Part shown: piece after piece, positions 37,845 through 47,680 of the stretch | How positions within the stretch are numbered: position 1 is the stretch's first letter | Layout: every line of letters begins with the position of its first letter | Assembly (NCBI GenBank): GCA_029245345.1 | Contig: JAQWPM010000011.1 | Coordinates: 1 to 52,256, forward strand | Length of the DNA: 52,256 nt | Reading direction: 5' to 3' | From: Longimicrobiales bacterium | Lineage (GTDB): Bacteria > Gemmatimonadota > Gemmatimonadetes > Longimicrobiales > Gaopeijiaceae | Notes under the pieces: model-generated | Database searches by the model: none | Seen by the model: the letters and a program-made list of their open reading frames with translations, nothing else | Told to the model about the DNA's origin: nothing | Program-made: the position numbers and the translations under genes

Positions 37845-39854
37845 TTATGAGATGACCTTCTTCTCCGTCTCTGTCGGTCGATCCCACGGTGTCCATTCGA
37901 TACCTCGCACATACTTCTGAATCCAGCGAATCTCCTCTACGTCCCGCGTACGCTGGTGACGGGGCTCACGGAACCCGTGGGGCTCCCTCGGAAAGCGGAT
38001 ATACCGAGTATCACGCCCAAGATCCTTAAGGGCCTGAAAGAACATCATGCTCTGGGCTTCCGTGTCCGTGGTGTCGTTCATTCCATGCAAAATGAGCGTC
38101 GGCGTCGTCACATTGGCCACATGAGTCAGCGCGGAACGCTGCCGCCACTCTTCAGGGTTCTCCCAAGGTGTCCCGCCGATGTACCACAGCCGCACATCAT
38201 GATTGAAACCCGGTCCGTACTCGGACGTCCAGTCAGAGACCATCGCCCCCACGGACGCGCCCTTGAAACGATCCGTCTGCGTAACGGTCCATCCGCCCAA
38301 GATGCCTCCGTAACTCCAACCCCTGAGGCCCAACTGGTCCGGGTCCGCCAGGCCCATGTCGACTACCGCATCCACTCCCGTCATGAGGTCCTGATAATCT
38401 CCCCCGCCAATGTCATTCATGTTTCCCTGAAGCAACTCATCCGTGTATCCGGAGCTGCCACGGACGTTTGGGAAAAGCTGCGCGTAGCCGAGTCCCGCCC
38501 ACACATGATTTCTGGTATCGAAGGAATTCCGGAACACGCCGGCCGGCCCACCATGAATGTGGAGCAGCAGGGGTAGTGAACTCCCGTCGTGTCCCGGCGG
38601 GAGCATCAACAAGCCCTCGATCTCGGTACCGTCCGCGCTGTTCCACTGGATGACCTTCCCTTCACCGAGCACCAACTCTTGGGTGATCCGCGGATTCACC
38701 TCGGTCAGCCTCCGCCCTTCTGATCCATCCGTCTTGGCGACCCAAACATCTGCAGGCGTGTCGAAATCCTGAAACACGTAGGCCATGCGTGAATGGTCGC
38801 GGGAGAAGGATGAAGGGCTCAGAGAGCCCGCAGCTTGGGTCACCTGATCGACGCTCCCGTTCCCGACGTTGAGACGAAAAAGGTTGTTGTCGGTCCCCTG
38901 TAGTCCACTGAAGAGGATCGCGGACCCGTCTGGGGTCCAGGAGAACGAGCCGATGTTACCGTCGAACGCCTCAGAGATCATCCGACGGTCACCTGACTCC
39001 GCATCCATGATCCAGAGCTTGTCGAGCCGGAGTTCCCACTGGTCGTCGCTCGGCGCCTCATAGACGAAGCGTCGCCCATCCGGGGCCCAGGTCAGTCGGC
39101 CTTCCGGAGCCTCATTGTCCGTCATCTGGCGTGTCTCACCCGATGTCACGTCAAGAAGGTGGATTTCCGCCTGATTTTGTTGGTTACGGCGATTCTCAGT
39201 GCGCGCCGTAAAGACAACCTGGTCGCCGTTGGGTGACACGGAGAACGAAGCAATCCGATGGTCTTCCTCCGTAAGGCGCGTCTCTTCCTTGGACCCGACA
39301 TCGAGCGACCAGAGGTTCGTCCATGTTCCATCCCGTTGGCCGTTCGGACCCTCGTCGACGAAGATGGCGTCATCGCCGTCCTTGCGAGCCTTCTCCTCGT
39401 CCTCTGGACGGGGCTCGGCTGCGACGAAGAAGATCTTGCTACCGTCCAGCGACCACCGGTACGAGCCAATGGCGGTCTTATGCTCGCTGAGTTGCGTGGC
39501 CTCGCCACCGTCGGTGCGCAGAAGGAAGAGCTGCGACTTCTCATTCGCCGTCCGGGTAAAAGAGACATAGGTGCCATCAGGGGAGAACTGGAAACTCGAG
39601 CCACCCTCCTCGCCAATGAACCGGAAGGGCTCCCCACCCTCGGCTGGGACCTTCCACCAGGTCGTCTTTCGTTCGTTCTCGCCCCAATCCAATTCCGACT
39701 TCGAGAAGAGGACCCAACTTCCGTCGGGAGAAATCGTCGCTCCCCCCACCCGGACCATGTTGAGGCCGTCGTCCGTGGTCATGGGCCTTCGCTCCTGTCC
39801 GTGAACAGGCGACGCGACCAAGACCAAAAAGAAAAGGGTGGCGAGCTTCCGCAT
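37845..39854 (-). CDS. Secreted S9-family prolyl oligopeptidase-like peptidase
   Basis: This 669-residue protein has a signal peptide (MRKLATLFFLVLVASPVHGQ). An N-terminal beta-propeller built of TolB/WD40-like repeats covers about 30-420 (ISPDGSWVLFSK, QFSPDGTYVSF, SVSPNGDQVVF, WAPDGRRFVY, WTPDGSAILF). The C-terminal alpha/beta-hydrolase has nucleophile Ser514 in GWSYGG, a downstream HGMNDTTD with the acid, and the His in PREPHGF. It cleaves peptides, probably after proline or with broad specificity, outside the cytoplasm. The start at 39854 gives a clean signal peptide. Confidence 0.92.
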   Translation of the reverse strand: MRKLATLFFLVLVASPVHGQERRPMTTDDGLNMVRVGGATISPDGSWVLFSKSELDWGENERKTTWWKVPAEGGEPFRFIGEEGGSSFQFSPDGTYVSFTRTANEKSQLFLLRTDGGEATQLSEHKTAIGSYRWSLDGSKIFFVAAEPRPEDEEKARKDGDDAIFVDEGPNGQRDGTWTNLWSLDVGSKEETRLTEEDHRIASFSVSPNGDQVVFTARTENRRNQQNQAEIHLLDVTSGETRQMTDNEAPEGRLTWAPDGRRFVYEAPSDDQWELRLDKLWIMDAESGDRRMISEAFDGNIGSFSWTPDGSAILFSGLQGTDNNLFRLNVGNGSVDQVTQAAGSLSPSSFSRDHSRMAYVFQDFDTPADVWVAKTDGSEGRRLTEVNPRITQELVLGEGKVIQWNSADGTEIEGLLMLPPGHDGSSLPLLLHIHGGPAGVFRNSFDTRNHVWAGLGYAQLFPNVRGSSGYTDELLQGNMNDIGGGDYQDLMTGVDAVVDMGLADPDQLGLRGWSYGGILGGWTVTQTDRFKGASVGAMVSDWTSEYGPGFNHDVRLWYIGGTPWENPEEWRQRSALTHVANVTTPTLILHGMNDTTDTEAQSMMFFQALKDLGRDTRYIRFPREPHGFREPRHQRTRDVEEIRWIQKYVRGIEWTPWDRPTETEKKVIS

Positions 39855-39944
39855 GATGTCTCCTAAATTGTACCGGGCACCTACTGTGCTCGAGGCCAGA
39901 CCTAAACCTCCGCTCCGGGCCCCGCCGAAACAAGGAAGGACACG

Positions 39945-40535
39945 ATGGAAAAGTGGCGCTACTTCTTCGCCGTCCTGTTGGTGATCAGCTTGCCACCAGG
40001 ACTCCTGGTGTGGTTCTACGTGCATCCCTTTGTCTCGTTCTGGCGAAAGCTCGGTCCAGCGGTCACGCTCACACTGGCCGTGGCGCAGATCATTGGCAGC
40101 ATGGCAGCGCTCTACTTCGTCCGGGACTTCCTGATAGGCCGCGATCTAGGGACACACATGATCCCTCTGATCCTCGCGGCGTGCACCGGGCTCGCGGCGA
40201 CCTCGCTCGCACTGGCGAGGAAGAAACACCTCACGATGCGGATCCTCGCAGGTGTGCCTGAACTCCAAGCCGACGGCAAAGGTGGCGCACTCCTCTCAGA
40301 GGGTGTGTACAGCCGGATCCGGCACCCTCGATACGTCGAAATCGTTCTCGGCTCACTCGCCTACGCGCTGTTCGCGAACTACCTCGGCGCCTACATCATG
40401 GCGTTCCTGACGATTCCGGGCCTACACGCGATCGTACTGCTGGAAGAGCGAGAATTAGTCGAGCGCTTCGGGCAGGAATATCGGGACTACGCGCTGCGAG
40501 TGCCGCGCTACATCCCCGGGCGAAAAGCGTCCTAA
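39945..40535 (+). CDS. Isoprenylcysteine-methyltransferase-like membrane protein
   Basis: This 196-residue integral membrane protein has about five helices. The C-terminal signature, SRIRHPRYVEIVLGSLAYALF, then LLEERELVERFGQEYRDYALRVPRYIP, matches the ICMT / PEMT-like methyltransferase family, in which RHPxY and the EE-x2-L-x7-Y-x2-Y block bind SAM. The substrate is unknown. It diverges from the S9 peptidase gene across 90 bp. Confidence 0.78.
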   Translation: MEKWRYFFAVLLVISLPPGLLVWFYVHPFVSFWRKLGPAVTLTLAVAQIIGSMAALYFVRDFLIGRDLGTHMIPLILAACTGLAATSLALARKKHLTMRILAGVPELQADGKGGALLSEGVYSRIRHPRYVEIVLGSLAYALFANYLGAYIMAFLTIPGLHAIVLLEERELVERFGQEYRDYALRVPRYIPGRKAS

Positions 40536-41016
40536 CCCACCGTACCCGTCGGCGACCCACTCAACGGCAGACCCTTCGTCCACCCACACGAACATGCCAT
40601 TTCGGTCTACGAGCTTACGAATGCTCTCCGCGCGGAGTGTGAACGCCTCCCCGAGATCCTGCCCGAACCCCTCTCCCCACGGAATCAGCGTTTCGACGTC
40701 CCCTTGGGTCGCCATCTTCGCGCGACCACGCACGCCTTCGACGGGAATGACTCGGTCCAACTGGTAGACACCCTGTTCCGTGTCACGCCGTCTGTCGTTG
40801 TTCCCCACGTCCGCTAGGTAAAAACACCACTCAGGACTCGACGAGTTCGGTCGGCATCAAGCCGAGATCCGTCGTGTCCGTCGCGGCAAACGGAGCCTGG
40901 ACTTCGAAGTGCGCCGACGAGCTCCGCTGTTGGAGGATTCCGTCGGCCATCGCCAAGACAAGTAACACCAGGACGGGAGCCGCGATTCCCGCCACGACCG
41001 TCAGCGTCCATTTCAC
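40455..41016 (-). pseudogene. Remnant of a signal-anchored beta-propeller-like protein
   Basis: The first part (41016-40831) encodes MKWTLTVVAGIAAPVLVLLVLAMADG, an N-terminal anchor, and ends TDLGLMPTELVES followed by TGA. Directly after it, in another frame, comes FYLADVGNNDRRRDTEQGVY and later LIPWGEGFGQDLGEAFTLRA. The order resembles secreted propeller proteins that have an ESSG...DVGDNxxRR...Y arrangement, with about 60-80 residues missing between the two blocks. An internal deletion with frame loss is the simplest explanation. The C-terminal part overlaps the methyltransferase gene on the other strand. The family assignment is from memory and uncertain. Confidence 0.4.
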
Positions 41017-41042
41017 GAGGACCTTACAAGAGCGCCGTCCGG

Positions 41043-42104
41043 TCAGTCCTTCGGACCGTCCGAGGCCTGGCCAGCCAAAACGTCCGTCATGATTTCGAGC
41101 GCCCGTAGAACGTCAGCCCGGCCGACATCGCGGTGGGCGATCGCCCTCATGCCGTGATCGCCGTTCGGGAGCATATGCAGCCCAGCTCCATGGCAGGCAT
41201 CTGCGAACTCGCCAGCGGGCATCGCATTCACCTCGAATCGAATGATGTTCGACTCGACGCTCGCCACCTCGACGCCTACCCCCTCCATCTCATTCAGGCC
41301 CTCCGCCAACAGTCGGGCGTGCTCCACGTCTGCCGGGAGCCCCGAGCGGTGGTGCTCGAGTGCATGGAGAGCCCCGGCAGCGATGATCCCCGCCTGCCTG
41401 AAGCCACCACCCAGCATTTGTTTGAACCTCCTAGCCCGAGCGATGGTTTCTTTCGTCCCCACCAAAGCCGATCCCACGGGAGCCCCGAGTCCTTTGCTGA
41501 AGCAGACGTTCACCGTGTCGAACGGTGCCGCGTACTCCCGTTCCGAGACGCCTGTCGCGGCGGTGGCATGCCAGAGCCTGGCTCCGTCTAGGTGAGTCGC
41601 GAGTCCGTGTCGCTTCGCAGCGGCACACACTCCTTGAAGTTGCTCAAGCGGCCAAACCGCTCCGCCCCCACCATTGTTCGTGTTCTCGGCGACAAGCAAC
41701 GTGGGCGGAGTATTGAGCGTTGTGGGGTTGAACCGATGCCCAGGCTCCATCGCACCTTCAACGTCATCCACTGTGAAGATCCCTCGTACCCCCGTTAGGT
41801 GGCCCATGGTCACGCCGCTGACCACAGCCCCTGCTCCGCCCTCAGCTCGGATGATGTGAGCGAGCCGGTCGATGAGAACCAAGTCACCCGGCTGTGTGTG
41901 CGCCTTGATCGCGATTTGATTGGACATGCTGCCCGTCGGGACGAAGACAGCGTCTTCCTTCCCCAAGACATCTGCCACACGGGCTTCAAGTTCATTGACT
42001 GTGGGGTCGTCCCCGTACACATCGTCACCGACGTCGGCTGCTGCCATCGTGGCCCGCATGGCACCCGTCGGCTTCGTAACTGTGTCGCTGCGCAGATCGA
42101 TCAT
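41043..42104 (-). CDS. ltaE: Low-specificity L-threonine aldolase
   Basis: This 353-residue PLP enzyme splits L-threonine or allo-threonine to glycine and acetaldehyde. It begins MIDLRSDTVTKPTGAMRATMAAADVGDDVYGDDPTV, the family signature, and the PLP lysine is Lys204 in CFSKGLGAP. HLDGARLWHA, with the PLP-contacting Asp, lies near 172-181. The start at 42104 is chosen because the signature begins at residue 1; the 40 extra codons upstream are not conserved. Confidence 0.95.
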   Translation of the reverse strand: MIDLRSDTVTKPTGAMRATMAAADVGDDVYGDDPTVNELEARVADVLGKEDAVFVPTGSMSNQIAIKAHTQPGDLVLIDRLAHIIRAEGGAGAVVSGVTMGHLTGVRGIFTVDDVEGAMEPGHRFNPTTLNTPPTLLVAENTNNGGGGAVWPLEQLQGVCAAAKRHGLATHLDGARLWHATAATGVSEREYAAPFDTVNVCFSKGLGAPVGSALVGTKETIARARRFKQMLGGGFRQAGIIAAGALHALEHHRSGLPADVEHARLLAEGLNEMEGVGVEVASVESNIIRFEVNAMPAGEFADACHGAGLHMLPNGDHGMRAIAHRDVGRADVLRALEIMTDVLAGQASDGPKD

Positions 42105-42240
42105 AAGCACTAGATACTCGGGCCAAATGTCGTGTAAGGAGTGCAGCTTCCTGCGATCCCACGAAGGCCGCAAGGGCGGACGCTTGACTGTGGCCACTCG
42201 GCATCCCACATCGTGGGGACACACAGAACCGGAGACCCCG

Positions 42241-42927
42241 TTGATCCGTAGACACCTAAGCCTCGCAATGACCGTGGTCCTGAGCTTCTCTGCTATCGCG
42301 TGCGGCGGAGAGAGAGAGGACGTGCCCCGACAACCGGCGAATCCGCTACTCAGGCCCGCCCGACTTATCGAGACAGCGCCTGCGGACTTTAACGTCCGCT
42401 TCGAGACCAGCGGGGGAGAGTTCGTCGTTGCAGTCCATAGGGACTGGGCACCATTGGGAGTCGACCGTTTCTACAACCTGGTCTCAAACGGGTTCTACGA
42501 CGACGTGCGCATCTACCGGTCCATCGAGAACTTCATGGCCCAGTTCGGTCTGAACGGGGACCCGTATGTAAACCAGGCCTGGAAGGACACCTACATCGTC
42601 GACGACCCGGTCAGGCAGTCGAACACCCGGGGACGCATGACCTTCGCGAAGGGCGGGCTGCACACACGCACGACGGAGCTCTTCGTGAACTTCCGAGACA
42701 ACTCGAACTTGGACGGCAGCGGGTTCGCACCGTTTGGCGAGGTGATTGAGGGCATGGATGCCGTAGACGCCATCTATACCGGGTACGGCGAAGGACCTCC
42801 CCGGGGCGACGGTCCATACGCGGCCATGGCTCAAGCGCGCGGGAATGAGTATCTCGACGCCGAATTCCCAGAACTCACCCAGATCATCCGAGCAACGATC
42901 GAGACGGAGAACACGACCGGGAACTAA
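42241..42927 (+). CDS. Cyclophilin-type peptidyl-prolyl isomerase lipoprotein
   Basis: This 228-residue protein has a lipoprotein signal with Cys21 (SFSAIAC). The cyclophilin fold is clear: VRFETSGGEFVVAVHRDWAPLGVDRFYNLVSNGFYDDVRIYRSIENFMAQFGLNG, then NTRGRMTFA, ELFVNFRDNSNLDG and FAPFGEVIEGMDAVD. It would isomerise prolines of envelope proteins. The TTG start at 42241 is preferred over ATG 42268 because GGAG lies 6 bases before it and it supplies the IRRH positive charges of a signal peptide. Confidence 0.88.
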   Translation: MIRRHLSLAMTVVLSFSAIACGGEREDVPRQPANPLLRPARLIETAPADFNVRFETSGGEFVVAVHRDWAPLGVDRFYNLVSNGFYDDVRIYRSIENFMAQFGLNGDPYVNQAWKDTYIVDDPVRQSNTRGRMTFAKGGLHTRTTELFVNFRDNSNLDGSGFAPFGEVIEGMDAVDAIYTGYGEGPPRGDGPYAAMAQARGNEYLDAEFPELTQIIRATIETENTTGN

Positions 42928-42937
42928 GCTCTTCTGC

Positions 42938-43474
42938 CTATCCAGCCCGTGATGGCGGGTCGAGCTGTGTGAAACAGGGATGCACCGCGTCGCGCTCGAG
43001 CAGGATGCGCTCTACGTCCACAACAAACGGAAGTACGTCGCCAAGGTCGGCGGCAACCTCCTTGGCGTCGAACGTCGGGAGCGTCGACGGGCCGGCGCTG
43101 GTCGTGGACTGATCCAAGACCCGCACTGCGGCACGGGTGAGCGTGGCCAGGTCAGCACCTGGAAAGCCGTCCACGAGCACTTGGACGGCTTTCTCGACGT
43201 CGGCCGCCCTACCGCTGCGCACGGTGCCGCCCCCGAAAATTCCGATGAGTGTGCCGATCACCGCGACTGCTGCCACACCCAATCCAATGAGACCGATCGT
43301 GCTCGGAGCCACCGTGGTGAAACGAACCGAAACCGGCATGAATACGAGCACGATGATCGCGATAATGGCCACCACACACCCCACCGACGTGGGATCCGAA
43401 GGCGGTGGCTCGTCCCTGAACGCCACGAGGGCATCAAAGACTGCTTCGGATTCGGGGCGGGTGGATGAGTCCAT
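42938..43474 (-). CDS. Membrane protein of unknown function, two helices
   Basis: This 178-residue protein has two adjacent helices at about 35-57 (VGCVVAIIAIIVLVFMPVSV) and 60-88 (STIGLIGLGVAAVAVIGTLIGIFGGG), flanked by soluble tails. The C-terminal part has helical text (AADVEKAVQVLVDGFPGADL, then DLGDVLPFVVDVERILLERD). No family is recognised. GGAG 5 bases before the ATG at 43474 supports this start. It follows the M14 peptidase gene by 34 bp on the same strand. Confidence 0.55.
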   Translation of the reverse strand: MDSSTRPESEAVFDALVAFRDEPPPSDPTSVGCVVAIIAIIVLVFMPVSVRFTTVAPSTIGLIGLGVAAVAVIGTLIGIFGGGTVRSGRAADVEKAVQVLVDGFPGADLATLTRAAVRVLDQSTTSAGPSTLPTFDAKEVAADLGDVLPFVVDVERILLERDAVHPCFTQLDPPSRAG

Positions 43475-43508
43475 GGGTTCTCCGAGCACGTTCAACCCGC
43501 CCTCTGCG

Positions 43509-46136
43509 TCAGCCGCCGGCAGCGATCGCCGAACCCACCTGTGCCCGCGTCACGAGTGCGTTGAAGAGCAATTTGAACGTCCCGTGCGTCTGGGCCCTGT
43601 GCTGAGCGCGGAACCCGATCATGAGCACACTGCCCTGGCCGTGTTTCAGCGAGATCACCGCCGCCTTGTTGGCGATCTCCTCTTCACCCAGAAGCCATCC
43701 GCTCTGGAGGATGTTGCGATCGACGAAGGTCGCAATGCGTTTCACGTCGGCGCTGCGAGCGCCACCACGCGTCTCATACACCTGACTTCCGGCGAGGAAG
43801 GTCGCGAGTGCGTCCTCCGGCATCCCAAAGCCGTACGCGTCAGTGTTGTCCACCTTCACCTTGAGCGTTGAGCCGGGCGACCAGAATTCGTTGCCGGACA
43901 TTCCGCGAACCGCATTGGTCACAGGCACGTCCTCGAACTCGTCGAGCACGAGATCACCCGCTTGGGCAAACGTGACCAACTGGCCCCCATTCTGTACGAA
44001 CGCTTCCAAAGCGTCTACGCCTTCCTGACCGAAGCCACTCCGATACTCGGGAGGTGTTGCGGCCGGATTGGCTCCGCGACCACCACCGCCCGCCGTCGGA
44101 CCCATCATCATGGTCTTACTGTCGGCAGGGAGAATGATGACGTCGTACTTCTCGTGCAGGTCGCCCTCTAGGATGTCGTCGTCGAACATGCTCGTGTAGT
44201 CGAAGCCGAAGTTCTCGAGCATCAGCCGTGTCCAGCCTTCATCCATGTTCCCGCCGTAGAAGCGCTGGTACATGCCGACGCGCTGCTCCTGAACGACATG
44301 GCTCACCGCCGAGGCATCGGAGTTGAGAGCCATGAAGTCGACACCCGTCTCGTTCGCGATTGCACGGGCTGTCGCCTCAGACGTACCCGGACCGACGATG
44401 AAGTCGCCGGCCTTCACGCCGTTGCCGTCCTCACTCGCCCGTCGGACGGACGCTCCCGCTTCAAAAAGCATGTTCACGGCCTTGAACGCATCGTTCAGCT
44501 GGCCGTCGATCACATACCCTGCCGAGCCCGCCGAGACCGCGCCCTGCGGCGTGATCTCTCCGGAAACCACACTCAGGCGCGCCTCAATGGCCGATCCGAC
44601 CGGATCCACGCGAACGCCCATGAACTCGGCAATCACATCCGCCGACATGTCGTACGGGCGGATCGGATTCCCTTCTGCTGTCCGCGTATAGGTGTTGTCA
44701 GGGTAGTACGTCTGCCCGAGCAACCAACGGATCAAGCCCCGCTTCGGCTGCGCCATGGACACGACGTAACTGCCCTCGCCGTACACACGACCCTCGTGCT
44801 GGAACTCAGCTGGGGCGCGCTCAACGGTGATGCCCTGACCCAAAAGCTTGTTCACCATCTTGGTCATGGTGAGCGGATCGTGCTGGTCCGCGGGGATCAC
44901 ATAGGCCTTTGTGTCGCCTTCGAGCCCGCGCTGCGTCTGGCGACTCGCCTTTAGGTACGCATTGCGGAGCACCGTCTCGCGGTTCTTCGCTGCGATCTCC
45001 AGCGGCGCAAACGTGGCGTTGATCTGGCGCACGACGATATCCCGCACATGCCACCAGCCACCCGGCCATGGGTTGGGGAACGTCGTCTGTGCTTCGTACT
45101 CAGGGAGCTGCCTGGAGCCGCTCAACTGGTCCGGATGCACATACAGTGGCGTCGCGAGACGCGCACTGGCCGACTCGGTAAGCATGCCCGCGATGTTATG
45201 GAACGGCGTGATCCAGTGGAAGCCGAAGTGGCCCCAACCGGAATAAATGGCCGCACCGATGGCTCCTTGCAGATTCGCTTCGTCCTGCTTGAGCGCCATA
45301 TGCGCGCCGTACCACGTCATCTCACGCCAAACGAGCGGATCACCGTCTGGACGGATCGGCTCCGCGTAGGGCGGCAGGTAAATGCGCGCCGTGTTGGGGC
45401 CCATCTGATGGTGATCGATGTACGCTTGGGGAATCCACTCCTGGAACATCAACTCGGCAACGTACTGTGACTCGACCGTGTTCTGCATGAACGCGTCACG
45501 GTTGTTGTCGTGGCCGATGTAGTGGTGATAGAGCTCCGGTGGGTTCGCACCTTCGTATTCCGTCCCGACCCACTGATTGTACCAATCGGTGACAATGATA
45601 TTCCCGTCGGGGTTCATCCCCGGGACGATGATCGAGACCGTGTTTTCAAGAATCTCCTGGATCCCGTCGTCCGTGCGGGTAGCGAAGTCGTACATGATTT
45701 CCGCAGCCGACTGACTCGCCGCGACTTCCGTGGAGTGCAGAGCATAGGACTGCACGAAGACGACCTTACTGTTCTCTACCGCGTTGTCGACCTCAGCCAT
45801 TGAATGCCCACGCGGATCCTGGAGGATCGCATTCATTCGCTTGATCTCGTCCAGCTTCGCCAAATTCTCGGGAGTCGAAACGAAGATCATCAGGAATGGA
45901 TTGCCCAGGGTGCTCTCACCAACGGTGCGCACGTCTACGCGGTCACTCGCGTTCCCGATCAGCTCGTAGTATTCGACCAGCTTGTCCCACCGGGCGAGCT
46001 TCCGGTCCGCCCCCATCTCGTGGCCGAAGAAGGCCTCTGGTGAGGGGATCTGCTGGGCCGAAGCGAGCGTTGGCAACACGATCGCCAAGGCTAGAAGTAC
46101 GGCTGAGAGGCGTGACATCGAGTGGTGCATTTTCAT
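43509..46136 (-). CDS. Large secreted M14 zinc carboxypeptidase (paralogue)
   Basis: This 875-residue protein has a signal peptide ending LPTLASAQQ. The M14 domain gives the zinc motif His134-Ser-Thr-Glu137 (ALHSTE) and the later DHHQ (His242/243), with GHDNNRDAF near 208-216. The C-terminal half has the same amidotransferase-like architecture as the other M14 protein (DVIILPADSKTMMM, then FVQNGGQLVTFAQAGDLVLDEF). It shares most motif contexts with the enzyme at 9856-12588 and probably has related peptide substrates. The three in-frame ATG codons at 46136, 46130 and 46118 give almost the same signal peptide. Confidence 0.9.
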   Translation of the reverse strand: MKMHHSMSRLSAVLLALAIVLPTLASAQQIPSPEAFFGHEMGADRKLARWDKLVEYYELIGNASDRVDVRTVGESTLGNPFLMIFVSTPENLAKLDEIKRMNAILQDPRGHSMAEVDNAVENSKVVFVQSYALHSTEVAASQSAAEIMYDFATRTDDGIQEILENTVSIIVPGMNPDGNIIVTDWYNQWVGTEYEGANPPELYHHYIGHDNNRDAFMQNTVESQYVAELMFQEWIPQAYIDHHQMGPNTARIYLPPYAEPIRPDGDPLVWREMTWYGAHMALKQDEANLQGAIGAAIYSGWGHFGFHWITPFHNIAGMLTESASARLATPLYVHPDQLSGSRQLPEYEAQTTFPNPWPGGWWHVRDIVVRQINATFAPLEIAAKNRETVLRNAYLKASRQTQRGLEGDTKAYVIPADQHDPLTMTKMVNKLLGQGITVERAPAEFQHEGRVYGEGSYVVSMAQPKRGLIRWLLGQTYYPDNTYTRTAEGNPIRPYDMSADVIAEFMGVRVDPVGSAIEARLSVVSGEITPQGAVSAGSAGYVIDGQLNDAFKAVNMLFEAGASVRRASEDGNGVKAGDFIVGPGTSEATARAIANETGVDFMALNSDASAVSHVVQEQRVGMYQRFYGGNMDEGWTRLMLENFGFDYTSMFDDDILEGDLHEKYDVIILPADSKTMMMGPTAGGGGRGANPAATPPEYRSGFGQEGVDALEAFVQNGGQLVTFAQAGDLVLDEFEDVPVTNAVRGMSGNEFWSPGSTLKVKVDNTDAYGFGMPEDALATFLAGSQVYETRGGARSADVKRIATFVDRNILQSGWLLGEEEIANKAAVISLKHGQGSVLMIGFRAQHRAQTHGTFKLLFNALVTRAQVGSAIAAGG

Positions 46137-46295
46137 TGAGTCCCCCGGTCCATCAGATGGCCGAAATGGGCTATACGGTCAGGCGTCCGGGAACAGGCGT
46201 GTCCCCGGGGAAGGCAGACTAGGGCCGGGGCTTCGGACCCGGCAAGGGAGAAGAGGTGCGATAGTCGCTCTGAACCGGAGGTCCGTCTCCTTCGT

Positions 46296-46637
46296 CTAAC
46301 CACAGGACGCACACTCAGGTGTCTCTGGGAACACGAAGAGGCGCTCGAACGGAATCGCCCCCCCGCACCCGGTGCAGACGCCATAGGTGCCTGCTTCGAG
46401 GCGTTCCAGCGCCTCTCTCAACAAGGCGAGCTTCACTACCTCTCGCTCACGAAGATTCTTCGTGAGCCCCTGGTTCTGCAGCGAGTCGATACGACTTAGG
46501 CGGCCAACAGCACTCTGATCCAGCACGACCGGCTTCAACGCTTCGCCGGTGACCTTCATCGATTTCGTGAGCTTTTTGGATTGCCGGCCCAGCTCCTCAC
46601 AGAGCTCCGCTACTTGGTCTTGAGTCAGGCCATTCAT
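46296..46637 (-). CDS. DksA/TraR-type zinc-finger protein
   Basis: This 113-residue protein has a helical coiled-coil part (LTQDQVAELCEELGRQSKKLTKSMK and REREVVKLALLREALERLEAG) followed by the four-cysteine zinc finger YGVCTGCGGAIPFERL...CASCG. In DksA such proteins insert into the RNA polymerase secondary channel and alter rRNA and amino-acid promoter activity, often with ppGpp. It is shorter than E. coli DksA (151) and lacks part of the N-terminal helices, so it may be a TraR-like variant. It starts 12 bp after the VOC lipoprotein stop. Confidence 0.88.
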   Translation of the reverse strand: MNGLTQDQVAELCEELGRQSKKLTKSMKVTGEALKPVVLDQSAVGRLSRIDSLQNQGLTKNLREREVVKLALLREALERLEAGTYGVCTGCGGAIPFERLFVFPETPECASCG

Positions 46638-46649
46638 GGCGCCCCCGCC

Positions 46650-47636
46650 CTATCTCCCGGCTTCCGTGGCCAAGAGGGGCAACAACGTCTCGTTGCCCTC
46701 CACGTCCAGGAAGGTGTCCCACTCCAAGAAATAGCCCTCAGGGTCATACCCGACGAAGACCGACACGCGGCCACTCTCATCAGTGAGATCCGGCGTCCTC
46801 AGCGAGAGCTCCTGCTTCTTCGCTCTCTCTAACCAAGCGGCAACATCGGACGTGATAAAAGAAACGGTGACCGCCTTCTCTTCCGTGGCGTTGTGGAGTC
46901 CCCGCTCGCCATCCACAAGCCCGACAAACCCCGTCCGCGAAGCCTCGTACACCTTGGCCCAGCCCTGGTCGACTAACAGGTCCACACCGAGAAGCTCTTC
47001 GTAGAACGACTCCATGGCGGGGATATCCCGGTAGTACAACCACAGAACCGTAGCCTGGACCGTCAGTTCTGAGGGCCGGTCGCCACCCGCTGGCCCCAGC
47101 GGCTCGATCTGCGCGAGCATGGGCATCAGCGTGACGTTCTCCGGGTGCGGGTTGAAGCGCTCGAATTCGAGGAGGTATCCCTCAGGGTCGATCGCTACGA
47201 ACCCGTCATGCGGGCGACCCGCCTCGTACTCCTTCATCTCGCCGCGCATCATGACACCCGCGCTTGTGAGATACTCGTACCACCCCTCGACCTGCTCCGT
47301 GACTACAGCCAGCGTGACGCTCTTCGGCTCATCCGACGAGTGCATACCCTCTGCCTGATCGACCAGCGTCAAATACGACGCCGGCGCGACTCGCATGATC
47401 TTGGCGAAGCCGTAGTCGGCCACGGTCTCGAAGCCCAGCACGTCCCTATAGAACGTCCAGGCAGCATCCACGTTGTCGTAGTAGTAGAAAGCGTTCATCG
47501 CCTGAACATCGGGAACGGCTTTCGCCATCGGTTCTGTGGCGACTGCCTCCGTCTCCGGCACCGAGTCGGCACACGAAGTGAGGGTTACGCTGACCGCCGC
47601 GGCGGTGATCAGGGTCATGCAGACGGACCTTCGCAC
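46650..47636 (-). CDS. Two-domain VOC (glyoxalase-fold) lipoprotein
   Basis: This 328-residue protein has a lipoprotein signal (MRRSVCMTLITAAAVSVTLTSC, lipobox Cys22). Two vicinal-oxygen-chelate domains follow, at about 45-155 (NAFYYYDNVDAAWTFYRDVLGF, then GFVAIDPEGYLLEFERF) and about 190-320 (LWLYYRDIPAMESFYEELLGV, then VGYDPEGYFLEWDTF). Both end in the PEGYxLE strand that carries a metal-ligand Glu in active VOC enzymes. Substrate unknown. The GTG start at 47636 is chosen because GGAG lies 6 bases ahead and it gives the RR of the signal. Confidence 0.8.
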   Translation of the reverse strand: MRRSVCMTLITAAAVSVTLTSCADSVPETEAVATEPMAKAVPDVQAMNAFYYYDNVDAAWTFYRDVLGFETVADYGFAKIMRVAPASYLTLVDQAEGMHSSDEPKSVTLAVVTEQVEGWYEYLTSAGVMMRGEMKEYEAGRPHDGFVAIDPEGYLLEFERFNPHPENVTLMPMLAQIEPLGPAGGDRPSELTVQATVLWLYYRDIPAMESFYEELLGVDLLVDQGWAKVYEASRTGFVGLVDGERGLHNATEEKAVTVSFITSDVAAWLERAKKQELSLRTPDLTDESGRVSVFVGYDPEGYFLEWDTFLDVEGNETLLPLLATEAGR

Positions 47637-47680
47637 TGAATTCTCCAGGGAATGGGTAGGGGTGAAGCCTACGCCCCTGG

